DNA of 64,000 nucleotides, taken from Pedobacter hiemivivus. Lineage in GTDB: Bacteria; Bacteroidota; Bacteroidia; Sphingobacteriales; Sphingobacteriaceae. The notes under the pieces are model-generated. The model worked only from the letters and a program-made list of their open reading frames with translations. It did not search any database and was not told where the DNA came from. This document shows positions 16,992-26,194 of this stretch, one piece after another (position 1 is the first letter of the stretch; the number at the start of each line of letters is the position of its first letter). The position numbers and the translations under genes are program-made. Where the stretch lies: NCBI RefSeq assembly GCF_004331685.1, contig NZ_SJSM01000006.1, forward strand, positions 179,848-243,847, written 5' to 3'.

Positions 16992-17681
16992 ATGATCAAA
17001 CATATATTTTTCGATCTGGACCATACCATCTGGGATTTTGACCGAAATGCAGAAGAAACTTTAAGAGAGCTTTATCAATTGTATAAACTGGAGCAACTGG
17101 GCCTCAATTCTTGTGAGGAATTTATTGCGACCTATACAGAGAATAACCATCGTTTGTGGGCAGATTATCATGTAGGTAGAATTACCAAAGAGCAGCTGAG
17201 GTCGGAAAGGTTTCATAAAACATTTAGACAGCTCGGTGTAAAACCTGATAGAATTCCTTTGCAATTCGAAGAGGACTATGTGCGCATCAGTCCTACTAAA
17301 ACCAATCTTTTTCTGGGATCAGAAAAGGTGCTCGGTTATCTATACGAGAAATACACACTACATATCATCTCTAATGGTTTTAAAGAAACTACCCTTACTA
17401 AAATGGACGTTTCTGGCTTAAACCCCTATTTCCAGAATGTCATCATCTCTGAAGATGTAGGTGTAAACAAACCACACAAGGCTATTTTTGAATATGCTTT
17501 AAATAAAGCTGCCGCAGAAAAGCATGAAAGCATTATGATCGGGGATAGTTTAGAAGCCGACATTCGTGGGGCACAGGATTATGGAATTAAAGCCATTTAT
17601 TTTAACCCATTAAAAAAGGAAAAGCCTAGTGATGTAGAATGGCAAATTACCAATTTAGAAGAGTTGATGTTGCACTTTTAA
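16992..17681 (+). CDS. yjjG: YjjG family non-canonical pyrimidine nucleotidase (HAD phosphatase)
   Basis: 229 residues. HAD motif I is FFDLDHTIWDF (nucleophile Asp8, acid/base Asp10), motif II is the ISNG stretch near residue 125, a lysine for motif III lies near the KPHKAIF segment, and motif IV is MIGDSLEADIRGA. The length and motif I fit the YjjG group, which dephosphorylates dUMP, dTMP and damaged pyrimidine nucleotides. It is placed right after upp on the same strand. The stop is 18 nt from the convergent glycosyltransferase. Confidence 0.88.
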   Translation: MIKHIFFDLDHTIWDFDRNAEETLRELYQLYKLEQLGLNSCEEFIATYTENNHRLWADYHVGRITKEQLRSERFHKTFRQLGVKPDRIPLQFEEDYVRISPTKTNLFLGSEKVLGYLYEKYTLHIISNGFKETTLTKMDVSGLNPYFQNVIISEDVGVNKPHKAIFEYALNKAAAEKHESIMIGDSLEADIRGAQDYGIKAIYFNPLKKEKPSDVEWQITNLEELMLHF

Positions 17682-17699
17682 GCTTCAAGACCAGGAACA

Positions 17700-18458
17700 C
17701 TAATCGTTTGTCTTCCTGTGTCTGATGTAATATTGTGCCAGATTAGCCGCTATAAATAGATGGTTAATCAGGTTTGGAATCAGTCCATAATATTTACTGA
17801 AAATGCGGAACCGCTCTTTTAAGCTGGCCAAATGCTTTTTCTTGGAAATTCCGCCCACCAGATACTTGGCTACATAAATATGTGTATTTACAATACTTGA
17901 TGCACTTTTGGCTGCACGTATAATCCAATCTATATCCGCACTGTATTTATACTGCAAGTCGAATTGCCCCGCTATACTCCTTTTCACATAGATCGCCTGG
18001 TGGCTAATGTTCATCCCGTATCTAAAGCTTTTCCAGCTAAAATGTTCTGGCGCATGGTGTCTTCTTTGCCCCAGGCTTTGCCATTGTTCATCGAACATCT
18101 CTGTCTCACCATAATAAATATCGGCCGAAGAGGCAGTTTCAAAGACATCTGCAACCGTTTCAGGAGCGTAAATCTCATCCGCTGAATTCATAAACAGCAC
18201 ATAATCACCCGTAGCCAGCGAAAGTCCTTTATTCATGGCATCGTAAATGCCCTTATCAGGTTCAGAAATAAACTGAGCTAACCTCGACTTATAGTTATAA
18301 ATAATATCTTTTGTCCCATCTGTTGATGCGCCATCAATAATGATGTACTCTATATTGGGATAAGTTTGGTTCAGAACAGACAGCATCGTGCGCTCAATAT
18401 CCCTTACATTATTATAAACGATAGTAATCACGGAGAGTGTTGGCATCATGGCTGTCAT
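17700..18458 (-). CDS. Glycosyltransferase family 2 (WcaA-like)
   Basis: 252 residues. The GT-A core is clear: PTLSVITIVYNN at the start, then YIIIDGASTDGTKDI and a DKGIYDAMNKGLSLATGDYVLFMNSADEIY segment holding the donor-binding acidic residues. The C-terminus is basic and hydrophobic and may touch the membrane. The ATG overlaps the stop of the upstream glycosyltransferase by 4 nt (ATGA), a sign of translational coupling. It is last in a four-gene glycosyltransferase run. Confidence 0.9.
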   Translation of the reverse strand: MTAMMPTLSVITIVYNNVRDIERTMLSVLNQTYPNIEYIIIDGASTDGTKDIIYNYKSRLAQFISEPDKGIYDAMNKGLSLATGDYVLFMNSADEIYAPETVADVFETASSADIYYGETEMFDEQWQSLGQRRHHAPEHFSWKSFRYGMNISHQAIYVKRSIAGQFDLQYKYSADIDWIIRAAKSASSIVNTHIYVAKYLVGGISKKKHLASLKERFRIFSKYYGLIPNLINHLFIAANLAQYYIRHRKTND

Positions 18459-19723
18459 TTCTTTAAAATTGATTGATAAACTTCAATATATTGTTGTGCG
18501 ACCTTTTTATTTGTAAAAGTGTTTAACACTTTCGCCCTGGCATTTGAGGAAATTTCTTCTGAACGTGCCGAATAAAGCATTTCGTACATCCCTTTAGCTA
18601 GATCAGATGCTGACTTGAAATCAGCTAAATAGCCATTTTGCTGATGATCGATCAGATCTGGCAAGCCACCGGTATTAAAAGCAACTACTGGTGTTCCACA
18701 AGAAAGGGATTCCATAGCCGTATTTGGCAAATTATCTTCGATAGAAGGAAGTACAAACACATCTGCCAGCCCGTATATTTCGGCAAGATCTTGCTGAGCA
18801 GTAATTACATTCAGTTCGTAAACCGGGAAAGGCAATTTTGTAACATCAAACTGCTTGTTCTTTCCAAAAATGACAACTTCCACGGCTGCAGATTCTGGAT
18901 ACTGATCACGTAAATATTGTAATCCTTCAAATAGATAATCGATTCCTTTACGCCTGTCTGAAATGTTAGCAGCACCAAATAAAATAATTTTAGCCTCAGG
19001 GTTAATGTTCCATTTTAATCTGGCCTTACGCTTATCTCCGGGCGAATAAACATCGATATCAATGGGATTCGGAATAGTCCGTATCTGGAATTTCTTTAAC
19101 AATGCGCTTTGTCGTGCAACACCTTCAAGCCAGTTGCTACAAGTTACAAAGGTTATATTGTTTGCATAGGCGTATAAATCTTCTTTACGCAACCATCCTT
19201 CATGCGAAATGTCTGCTACAGCAGGTTTCTTTAAAAAGTAACAATCCCCACACTGTCGGGTAAAATGATCACAAGTCCCAGCATAATGGCAACCACCAGT
19301 AAAATACCACATGTCATGCAGTGTTACGACCATAGGTTTTCCAAGTTTAACCAGCTCTTTTAGATTGGCAATAGAAAGAAAGCCCGAATTTACCCAGTGT
19401 AAGTGTAAAATATCAGCATCTAAGATCATTGGGTCATTAACAATACTTGCGCCTGCATTTGCGGTAGAGAAAGCAAAACGAACGGACTTATCTCTTTCAT
19501 AGAAGAAAATGAATGGTAATCTTTCGTACAAAAAATTAATCTTTGCCCTTAGTCTATCGAAGAAACTTTTTTGGACCGCTTTAACATTTGCTCCAGTCGT
19601 TTTTTTAGTCTGAACCAGAAATCCAGCATCTACATTTTCTGAGGCCAGCGCTTTTAAAAGTCGAAGACTTGCCGCAGGTGCCCCTCCTCCCGAATCCGAA
19701 GTATTAATCAGTGTAACCTTCAT
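18455..19723 (-). CDS. Glycosyltransferase family 4 (GT-B)
   Basis: 422 residues. The N-terminal half starts MKVTLINTSDSGGGAPAASL, the glycine-rich acceptor-side loop. The C-terminal half carries ILFGAANISDRRKGIDYL and the EDNLPNTAMESLSCGTPVVAF segment, in which the E-x7-E motif of retaining GT4 enzymes is seen. A Cys-rich insert (CHYAGTCDHFTRQCGDCYFL, about residues 145-165) is typical of some surface-polysaccharide GT4 proteins. It shares a TAATG junction with the gene upstream, so the operon is tightly coupled. Confidence 0.9.
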   Translation of the reverse strand: MKVTLINTSDSGGGAPAASLRLLKALASENVDAGFLVQTKKTTGANVKAVQKSFFDRLRAKINFLYERLPFIFFYERDKSVRFAFSTANAGASIVNDPMILDADILHLHWVNSGFLSIANLKELVKLGKPMVVTLHDMWYFTGGCHYAGTCDHFTRQCGDCYFLKKPAVADISHEGWLRKEDLYAYANNITFVTCSNWLEGVARQSALLKKFQIRTIPNPIDIDVYSPGDKRKARLKWNINPEAKIILFGAANISDRRKGIDYLFEGLQYLRDQYPESAAVEVVIFGKNKQFDVTKLPFPVYELNVITAQQDLAEIYGLADVFVLPSIEDNLPNTAMESLSCGTPVVAFNTGGLPDLIDHQQNGYLADFKSASDLAKGMYEMLYSARSEEISSNARAKVLNTFTNKKVAQQYIEVYQSILKK

Positions 19724-20625
19724 TAAACTTTCAGGATATGGTTTCTTAAATACCTTATTCCGCGCTGAACCAGATTTCCTTTTCTATGTTTTAAAAAATA
19801 TCTCAAGGCCTGATAAGCTTCCGGATGCTCCTCAATTTTATCAGGAAAAGAGGCAACCGGATCAGGTTTAACAGTCACCGCATAGATATTGCTTTTTTCT
19901 GAGTGCACTCCTGAACCGTCATGACCGATATTATCGACCATAGAGACAGATGTCTGCAAGCCCAATCCACCTTTTAAAAACACGGAGGCATACCACCTGA
20001 TTGCCCAGGAGTTATTTTTACCATGTTTAAATTCCATCACATGTTTCCAGAAATTCATTGCTCCGTCTAGCTGGAATGCAAACTTCTTCTTTTCATCAAA
20101 CTGCTGAATGATCTTATCTATATCAGGTTCAAAATATTGCCACGCACGATCCCATGTAGCCCAGCACTGACTGCTAATGTGCCTCACAAAGAAGGTTTCA
20201 GGAAGTCCTTTTGTATCAATCGCATACATAAAAGCACCAATATGCATCACCTTGGGTGTGTCTTTGTATTTTTCTAAAGCATCATTAAAGTACTTTAGGC
20301 TATAAGGAGAAGAAACCACATCATCCTCAAAAACGATGACATGTCCATATTCTTTGTTGAGCTGTGTTACACCGCTAATCACTGATTTTGCCAATCCATA
20401 ATTAGACGGTCTCTCGACAACGGTTACGGACTTAAAGCCTACAGTTTTTTTCACCAAATCCCGCACTTCATTAACGATATCTTCATCCCCGCTCCTTGCC
20501 CCATCAGAAAATATATATAGGTCGGATAATTCCGCATGTACATTTTTTTTAAGTGCTTCTATTACCCGTTGGGTATGTATAGGACGGTTGTAGACAAAGA
20601 GGGCTATGGGGGCAAAATTTTGCAT
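19723..20625 (-). CDS. Glycosyltransferase family 2-like sugar transferase
   Basis: About 300 residues from the ATG at 20625; the frame reaches a TTG two codons earlier. It begins with APIALFVYNRP and contains LYIFSDGARSGDED and VIVFEDDVVSSPYSLKYFNDAL, the donor-binding DxD-like region of a GNT-I-like GT-A group often found in polysaccharide clusters. The aromatic SSQCWATWDRAWQYF segment is characteristic of this group. The acceptor is unknown. It lies 8 nt after the previous stop and is coupled to the next gene through a TAATG overlap. Confidence 0.85.
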   Translation of the reverse strand: MQNFAPIALFVYNRPIHTQRVIEALKKNVHAELSDLYIFSDGARSGDEDIVNEVRDLVKKTVGFKSVTVVERPSNYGLAKSVISGVTQLNKEYGHVIVFEDDVVSSPYSLKYFNDALEKYKDTPKVMHIGAFMYAIDTKGLPETFFVRHISSQCWATWDRAWQYFEPDIDKIIQQFDEKKKFAFQLDGAMNFWKHVMEFKHGKNNSWAIRWYASVFLKGGLGLQTSVSMVDNIGHDGSGVHSEKSNIYAVTVKPDPVASFPDKIEEHPEAYQALRYFLKHRKGNLVQRGIRYLRNHILKV

Positions 20626-20633
20626 TTGCAAAT

Positions 20634-21647
20634 CTAACTATATTTATCTGCTTTTACCGTCCCCATTCTACCTGCTGAACCATCATTAATAGCTCCTAAA
20701 AACTTTTTATAGTTTTTTTGCTTAGCGGTAATTTGACTGATCAACCATTGTCCCGTTAAAAAAAGACACTTATTAATACTATACATTGTAGGATTGGTTA
20801 CGTTAAATCTGGCATAAAAGTAAATGCTGTTTCGCACCTGGTAATAAGTCCTAAAACTCCATAAATCCAAATACACGGATCGCCAGAAATGCTTTACATA
20901 GGTAATCCCCTGAGACTTATCGATATCGACAATTTGACTAGCAGGGACCAGCCATATCGTCGCCCCTTTTTGTGTCATTCTGTAGGTGTATTCAGAATCA
21001 TCAGCGTACACGAAGAAACTTTCATCCGGGTAGCCAATCAAGTCAACCATCCGCCTATGAAAAAACATACCACCATAAGCGGCATATGGCATCACTGCCT
21101 TTTCTTTAAAATCTACAGGCTTATTAAACTTACTCCGCAATTTATAGTATTTATTAATCGGAGCCCTAAATAAATTAAAGCCCATAAAGCTATTCTCAAC
21201 CAATAAAAAGCGGTTTGCGTCTTCTCCCTGTGCAATCCGCACATGATTTTTCCGATCTAAGCGGAGCGAAAATAAGGCTTTCTGATCGTCATCCAGAGAT
21301 ATCGTACTCCATGTATCCGTTAGCTTTTCAAGGGCATCAGGATTTGGAAGGTTGTCATCGTCCAATAACCAGACAAAATCAGCATCAGTCTCTTGCATAA
21401 AAAACTCCAGTCCGCCTTTGTAACCGCCAGCAGATCCTAAATTCTCAGTATGGGTAACAACTTGAATGCGATTATCTTGTAGCAACTTACAATTCTGCTC
21501 CACACTATAAGTGGAAGCATTGTCTACCACAATAACATTTGTTACATTTTCAAGGGTAGTAACTCTCCTCAGTATCTGTTCTAAAAATTGCCACCTATCA
21601 CTATAGGTTACAATTAACACACAAATATTATATGTTATCTTTGCCAT
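20634..21647 (-). CDS. Glycosyltransferase family 2, rhamnosyl/galactofuranosyl-type
   Basis: 337 residues. Motifs are VLIVTYSDR, VIVVDNASTYSVE, ENLGSAGGYKGGLEFF and the FVWLLDDDNLPNPDAL donor-site motif. The NxGSAGG and DDDN features are typical of GT2 enzymes related to rhamnosyl- and galactofuranosyl-transferases. It is the first gene of the four-gene run and starts opposite the flippase gene, with a 107-nt divergent spacer between them. Confidence 0.88.
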   Translation of the reverse strand: MAKITYNICVLIVTYSDRWQFLEQILRRVTTLENVTNVIVVDNASTYSVEQNCKLLQDNRIQVVTHTENLGSAGGYKGGLEFFMQETDADFVWLLDDDNLPNPDALEKLTDTWSTISLDDDQKALFSLRLDRKNHVRIAQGEDANRFLLVENSFMGFNLFRAPINKYYKLRSKFNKPVDFKEKAVMPYAAYGGMFFHRRMVDLIGYPDESFFVYADDSEYTYRMTQKGATIWLVPASQIVDIDKSQGITYVKHFWRSVYLDLWSFRTYYQVRNSIYFYARFNVTNPTMYSINKCLFLTGQWLISQITAKQKNYKKFLGAINDGSAGRMGTVKADKYS

Positions 21648-21754
21648 CTTATCCCGGCAAGTTTACGACATATAAACACATATTACAAACGACGGAAAAT
21701 TTATTTGCAAAACAGGATAGGCTATATTTAAATTAAAAACGATCTTTATTACGG

Positions 21755-23236
21755 ATGGGCATTATTCAGCAACAAACATTAAAAGGAACCTTCTACTCAT
21801 ATCTAGGTGTTTTAATTGGCTTCTTATCCATTTATCTAATACAACCACACGTACTCTCACCAGAACAGGTTGGTTTAATAAGTATCCTTGCCTCTTTTCC
21901 AATTTTGTTTGCCCAAATTTCCATACTCGGTTTTAATGCAACAGCAAGGATTTTCCCATATTTTAGGAACCCTAAAAATCATGACAATGGATACCTGGGG
22001 CTTGCCTGTTTAATTTCTACTATTGGATTTATACTGTTTTGCATTGCGGCATATTTCTTAAAAGATCAAATTATCCAGCAAAAAAGCTCCGAAAACCAAC
22101 TTTTTGAAACCTACTTTTGGTATTTAATTCCCTTGACCTTTTTCACTATGCTCTTCAATATTCTGGAGTTGTACTCTAGAATGCTCTACGATACTACTAC
22201 AGGTAGGATATTAAGAGAATTTACCAAACGTATATTTATCCTTGCAGCTTTATTATTGCTACTCTTTACATCGGTAAGTTTTGAGGCTTTTATGTGGGTA
22301 TGGCTCTTGTGTAACATCATTCCAACAGGAATGATCGCATTTAGATTGTACAAGCGCAATCAATTGTCCTTAAGCCTTAATTTAAAATTCCTTGACAAGC
22401 CTATAAGAAGGCAGATCATCAATCTTTGTTTTTTCGGCATACTAACCGGCGCTTCCCCATTTATCGTCGAAAACATAGACAAGTATATGATCATTGAAAG
22501 TTATGGCCTTACTGGTACAGGAATCTATGCAATAGCTTTTGCTTTTGCAACGATTATTAGCTTACCTGCACGCTCTTTATATAGTATTGCCTATACAGTA
22601 ATTGCTGAAGCCTGGAAAAATGAAAATATGGCGGAAATTAAATCTGTATATCAAAAAAGCTGTATCAGCCAGCTCATCGCTACACTTTTTCTGTTTTTAC
22701 TGATTTGGGCAAATATCCATAACATTTACTATTACCTTCCTGCTGAGTATGCCGCAGGAGAGTATGTGATATTTTTTATTGGCCTAGGCTATCTCATTGA
22801 CGCCTCGACAGGCGTAAATGGAGTTATCCTGGCTACCTCCAGGTTTTATAAATACGATTCTTTTTTCTATGTGGCCTTAATAGGTATCACCATTGGTGCA
22901 AACCTGATATTTATCCCAATTTATGGGATAACCGGTGCTGCAGTAGCCTCCGCTGTTACCTTCTTTATCTTTAACCTGTTCAGATTCTTATTCATCTTAA
23001 TTCTATTTAAGATGCAACCCTACACCTATAGAACCCCCCTTACCATCGTTACTGGTATAGTGGTGTATTTTATAGTGAACATAATACCACCGATCCCTAA
23101 CTTTATTGCGGATACCATCCTGCGTTCGGGAATAATCACCTTATTGTATGGCGGAACTGTTTACTACCTCAGGTTATCTGAAGATATCAATGGCTTAATT
23201 AACAACCTTGTTAAACAGTATCTCCTGAAAAAATAG
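21755..23236 (+). CDS. Wzx-type oligosaccharide flippase / polysaccharide biosynthesis protein
   Basis: 493 residues with about 12-14 hydrophobic helices spread over the whole length, starting with LKGTFYSYLGVLIGFLSIYL. This is the MATE/MOP-like layout of Wzx proteins that flip lipid-linked glycans across the inner membrane. It faces four glycosyltransferases across a short divergent spacer; a TATCTTTG box at 21636-21643 could be its -7 element. The last 26 nt overlap the 3' end of the convergent FkbM gene. Confidence 0.88.
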   Translation: MGIIQQQTLKGTFYSYLGVLIGFLSIYLIQPHVLSPEQVGLISILASFPILFAQISILGFNATARIFPYFRNPKNHDNGYLGLACLISTIGFILFCIAAYFLKDQIIQQKSSENQLFETYFWYLIPLTFFTMLFNILELYSRMLYDTTTGRILREFTKRIFILAALLLLLFTSVSFEAFMWVWLLCNIIPTGMIAFRLYKRNQLSLSLNLKFLDKPIRRQIINLCFFGILTGASPFIVENIDKYMIIESYGLTGTGIYAIAFAFATIISLPARSLYSIAYTVIAEAWKNENMAEIKSVYQKSCISQLIATLFLFLLIWANIHNIYYYLPAEYAAGEYVIFFIGLGYLIDASTGVNGVILATSRFYKYDSFFYVALIGITIGANLIFIPIYGITGAAVASAVTFFIFNLFRFLFILILFKMQPYTYRTPLTIVTGIVVYFIVNIIPPIPNFIADTILRSGIITLLYGGTVYYLRLSEDINGLINNLVKQYLLKK

Positions 23237-24110
23237 CTCTTACCAATCCTTTTCTAAAAAAAGGTGGGGTTAAAGCTTCACCGGGGCTCAAGAAAAACAT
23301 CACACCTTTAGTAGAGCTGATGGTATAATTTCTTTCCGCCAGGTACTTACTAAATTTATTAAAATCATCCTGCTTATGATAGGTACATAAAGCTATTTTA
23401 GGATGGTGCTGAGTAATGGTTAGCTCCATCCCTTTTAATACCCGATCTTCTGCCCCTTCAACATCAATTTTTACCAAATCCGGGACAAAAGATTTTACTG
23501 AAAGAAAGGTATCAATGCAGATGTTATCGGCATCGTTTTGATCTGATACAAACTTAGAAATGATCTCTACCTTATCCTTCCAGGGCTCAAATGTAGCTTC
23601 CAATGCTTCAACCCATTCTGGTTCTCTTTCGAAAAGTATAGCTTTTTTAAGTAGCTCAATATTCGACAGCGAGAATATCCCTTCAGCGGACCCAACATCC
23701 AGTAAGAAATCGCCCTGTTTAAGATCAAACCCCTCAGCAGTATAGCGGTGCGGAGATTCTGGATCCTGTTCTGCAAGTAAACCATTGTAAAGCAACTTAA
23801 CCGTAATGGCATTATATGACCGCTTAAAATACAAACGATGCCCGCCATGATTTACCCACAAAAGATCTTTGGATTCGTCTTTATGAACCTCAACATCCTT
23901 AAAATTATATTTATCTGTAAATGAATCCTGGAAAACACCTAAAGGGTGATTTTTAAGATAGGCAACGGCAGCTTTTAATTCAGGAGTAGCCGGTTCATTT
24001 TTGCCATAATAATCCAATATGGTTTCTTTCCGCTTTTCCGAACGTTGTTTGTTTTTATAGGTATTTAAACGACTCTTAACTTTATATTGAAGCTTGCTAA
24101 ACAAATTCAT
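23211..24110 (-). CDS. FkbM family SAM-dependent methyltransferase
   Basis: 299 residues. The SAM-binding motif I is FLLDVGSAEGIFSL (about residues 135-150). A FEREPEW acidic residue follows, and the family marker PDLVKIDVEGAEDRVLKGM lies near 210. A basic N-terminal extension (about 1-120) precedes the catalytic domain. FkbM enzymes O-methylate sugars or polyketides, and beside glycosyltransferases and a flippase a glycan methyl cap is the likely product. It is convergent with the flippase and overlaps it by 26 nt. Confidence 0.9.
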   Translation of the reverse strand: MNLFSKLQYKVKSRLNTYKNKQRSEKRKETILDYYGKNEPATPELKAAVAYLKNHPLGVFQDSFTDKYNFKDVEVHKDESKDLLWVNHGGHRLYFKRSYNAITVKLLYNGLLAEQDPESPHRYTAEGFDLKQGDFLLDVGSAEGIFSLSNIELLKKAILFEREPEWVEALEATFEPWKDKVEIISKFVSDQNDADNICIDTFLSVKSFVPDLVKIDVEGAEDRVLKGMELTITQHHPKIALCTYHKQDDFNKFSKYLAERNYTISSTKGVMFFLSPGEALTPPFFRKGLVRAIFSGDTV

Positions 24111-24138
24111 AAGTAAATATAGTGGCTATTTGTTTAAA

Positions 24139-24172
24139 TAAAAAAAAGGTGCCCTAATTTCTTAGGACACCT
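24139..24172 (-). terminator. Terminator of typA
   Basis: An 11-bp stem (24147-24157 with 24162-24172, one G-T pair, 4-nt loop) is followed on the minus strand by a run of T residues. It lies about 25 nt after the TypA stop. Confidence 0.85.
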
Positions 24173-24197
24173 CAATATATTTATGATATAAAAACGC

Positions 24198-25997
24198 TTA
24201 GTTTTTACCTTTTATTTTACGTTCAGCCTCAGTTAAGTAGATTTTACGTAAACGCATGCTCGCAGGTGTAACCTCAATGTACTCATCAGCCTGGATATAC
24301 TCCATTGCCTCTTCCAAAGAGAATTTAATTGCCGGAGCAATACGCTGACTATCATCTGTACCAGAAGCACGCATGTTAGTCAAAGCTTTACCTTTTACGA
24401 TGTTAATTACTAAGTCATTGTCACGGATGTGCTCACCAAGGATTTGACCTTCGTAAATATCTACTCCCGGATCAACGAAGAAACGACCACGATCTTGTAA
24501 TTTATCAATTGAATAAGCAGTAGTGCTTCCTTTTTCCATTGAAACCAATACACCGTTCAATCGACCAGGAATTGTACCTTTCCAAGGCTCGTAAGCTTTG
24601 AAACGGTGAGCCATAATCGCTTCACCACCTGTTGCAGTTAATACGTTATTTCTCAATCCGATGATACCACGTGCAGGAATCTCAAATTCTAAGTGTTGTA
24701 AATCACCTTTAGGCTCCATAACTAGCAACTCACCTTTACGTTGAGTAACCAATTCAATAACCTTACCAGCAACTTCACCCGGAACATCAACGATCAAAGT
24801 CTCAATTGGCTCACATTTTTTACCATCAATTTCTTTAATGATAACTTGTGGCTGACCAACCTGGATTTCGTACCCTTCGCGACGCATAGTCTCGATTAGT
24901 ACTGATAAATGGAGAATACCCCTTCCGTATACCAAATAAGCATCAGGAGATTCTGTCTCAACCACTTTAAGGGCTAAGTTTTTCTCCATCTCTTTGTATA
25001 AACGCTCTCTGATACGTTGAGAAGTAACAAATTTACCTTCTTTTCCAAAAAATGGTGAGTTATTGATCGTGAACAACATGTTCATCGTAGGCTCATCAAT
25101 TTTGATAACTGGCAATTGCTCTGGAGCATCGAAGTCAGCAATAGTATCACCGATATCAAAACCATCAATACCTACAACTGCGCAGATATCACCTGATTTT
25201 ACTTCAGTAGTACGGATTTTACCTAAACCTTCGAAAGTATATAATTCTTTTACTCTTGATTTCACCATTTTTCCATCACGTTTGATCAAAGTAACCGGTT
25301 GGTTTTCTTTGATGCTACCGCGGTGTACACGTCCAACTGCAATACGACCTACGAAAGATGAATAATCTAACGAAGTGATTTGCATTTGTAAAGTACCATC
25401 ATTGGTTGGTGCAGGAGGAATGTTAGCAACAACTGCATCTAACAATGCAAAAATATCTGTAGTAGGCACTTTCCAGTCCGTACTCATCCATCCTTGTTTA
25501 GATGAACCGTAAATTACTGGAAAGTCTAACTGATCTTCTGTTGCTTCTAAGTTGAAGAACAATTCAAAGATTTGCTCATAAACTTCTTCAGGGCGACAGT
25601 TCTCTTTATCTACCTTATTTACAACCACAATTGGCTTTAAGCCTAAAGCTAAAGCTTTTTGAGTTACGAAACGCGTTTGAGGCATTGCACCTTCAAAAGC
25701 ATCACACAATAACAACACACCATCAGCCATTTTCAATACACGCTCAACCTCACCACCGAAATCGGCGTGACCAGGTGTATCAATAATGTTGATCTTTACA
25801 TCTTTATATTGTACGGAAACGTTTTTCGACACGATGGTAATTCCTCGCTCACGCTCCAGATCATTGTTGTCAAGTATTAAATCTCCCGACTGCTCATTAT
25901 CACGGAAGATTGAACAAGCGTGTAAGATCTTATCAACCAGTGTAGTTTTACCGTGGTCAACGTGGGCTATGATAGCTATATTTCTAATTTTTTGCAT
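24198..25997 (-). CDS. typA: Translational GTPase TypA/BipA
   Basis: 599 residues, full length. The GTPase domain shows G1 AHVDHGKTTL (11-20), G3 DTPGHADFGGEV and G4 NKVDKENCRPEEV. Domain II, an EF-G-like domain and the BipA-specific C-terminal domain with PARGIIGLRN follow. It binds the ribosome and helps assembly and stress adaptation. It is monocistronic: a promoter lies just upstream and a terminator just downstream. Confidence 0.97.
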   Translation of the reverse strand: MQKIRNIAIIAHVDHGKTTLVDKILHACSIFRDNEQSGDLILDNNDLERERGITIVSKNVSVQYKDVKINIIDTPGHADFGGEVERVLKMADGVLLLCDAFEGAMPQTRFVTQKALALGLKPIVVVNKVDKENCRPEEVYEQIFELFFNLEATEDQLDFPVIYGSSKQGWMSTDWKVPTTDIFALLDAVVANIPPAPTNDGTLQMQITSLDYSSFVGRIAVGRVHRGSIKENQPVTLIKRDGKMVKSRVKELYTFEGLGKIRTTEVKSGDICAVVGIDGFDIGDTIADFDAPEQLPVIKIDEPTMNMLFTINNSPFFGKEGKFVTSQRIRERLYKEMEKNLALKVVETESPDAYLVYGRGILHLSVLIETMRREGYEIQVGQPQVIIKEIDGKKCEPIETLIVDVPGEVAGKVIELVTQRKGELLVMEPKGDLQHLEFEIPARGIIGLRNNVLTATGGEAIMAHRFKAYEPWKGTIPGRLNGVLVSMEKGSTTAYSIDKLQDRGRFFVDPGVDIYEGQILGEHIRDNDLVINIVKGKALTNMRASGTDDSQRIAPAIKFSLEEAMEYIQADEYIEVTPASMRLRKIYLTEAERKIKGKN

Positions 25998-26019
25998 AAA
26001 ATGCGTATGATTTTTGGCG

Positions 26020-26050
26020 CAAAGATAGGGTTTATTATCGATATATCAAG
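26020..26050 (-). promoter_or_regulatory. typA promoter
   Basis: The -7 box TATCTTTG is at 26020-26027 (minus strand). A CTTG at 26047-26050, one base off TTTG, is 19 nt upstream, the spacing expected for Bacteroidota housekeeping promoters. The transcript would start about 16 nt before the ATG. Confidence 0.65.
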
Positions 26051-26194
26051 CAATTAGCTAAGACAGAATGTAAAGAATTCAGTTTTTCCTTTAATCCTTT
26101 GATCCCAACAATTGTTTATTTAATTTAAAATCCCTAAATTTTAATCCGGGGGAAGGCTTCGTGTGGATGCCCATTAATCTGAAAAAAGAAAAAC

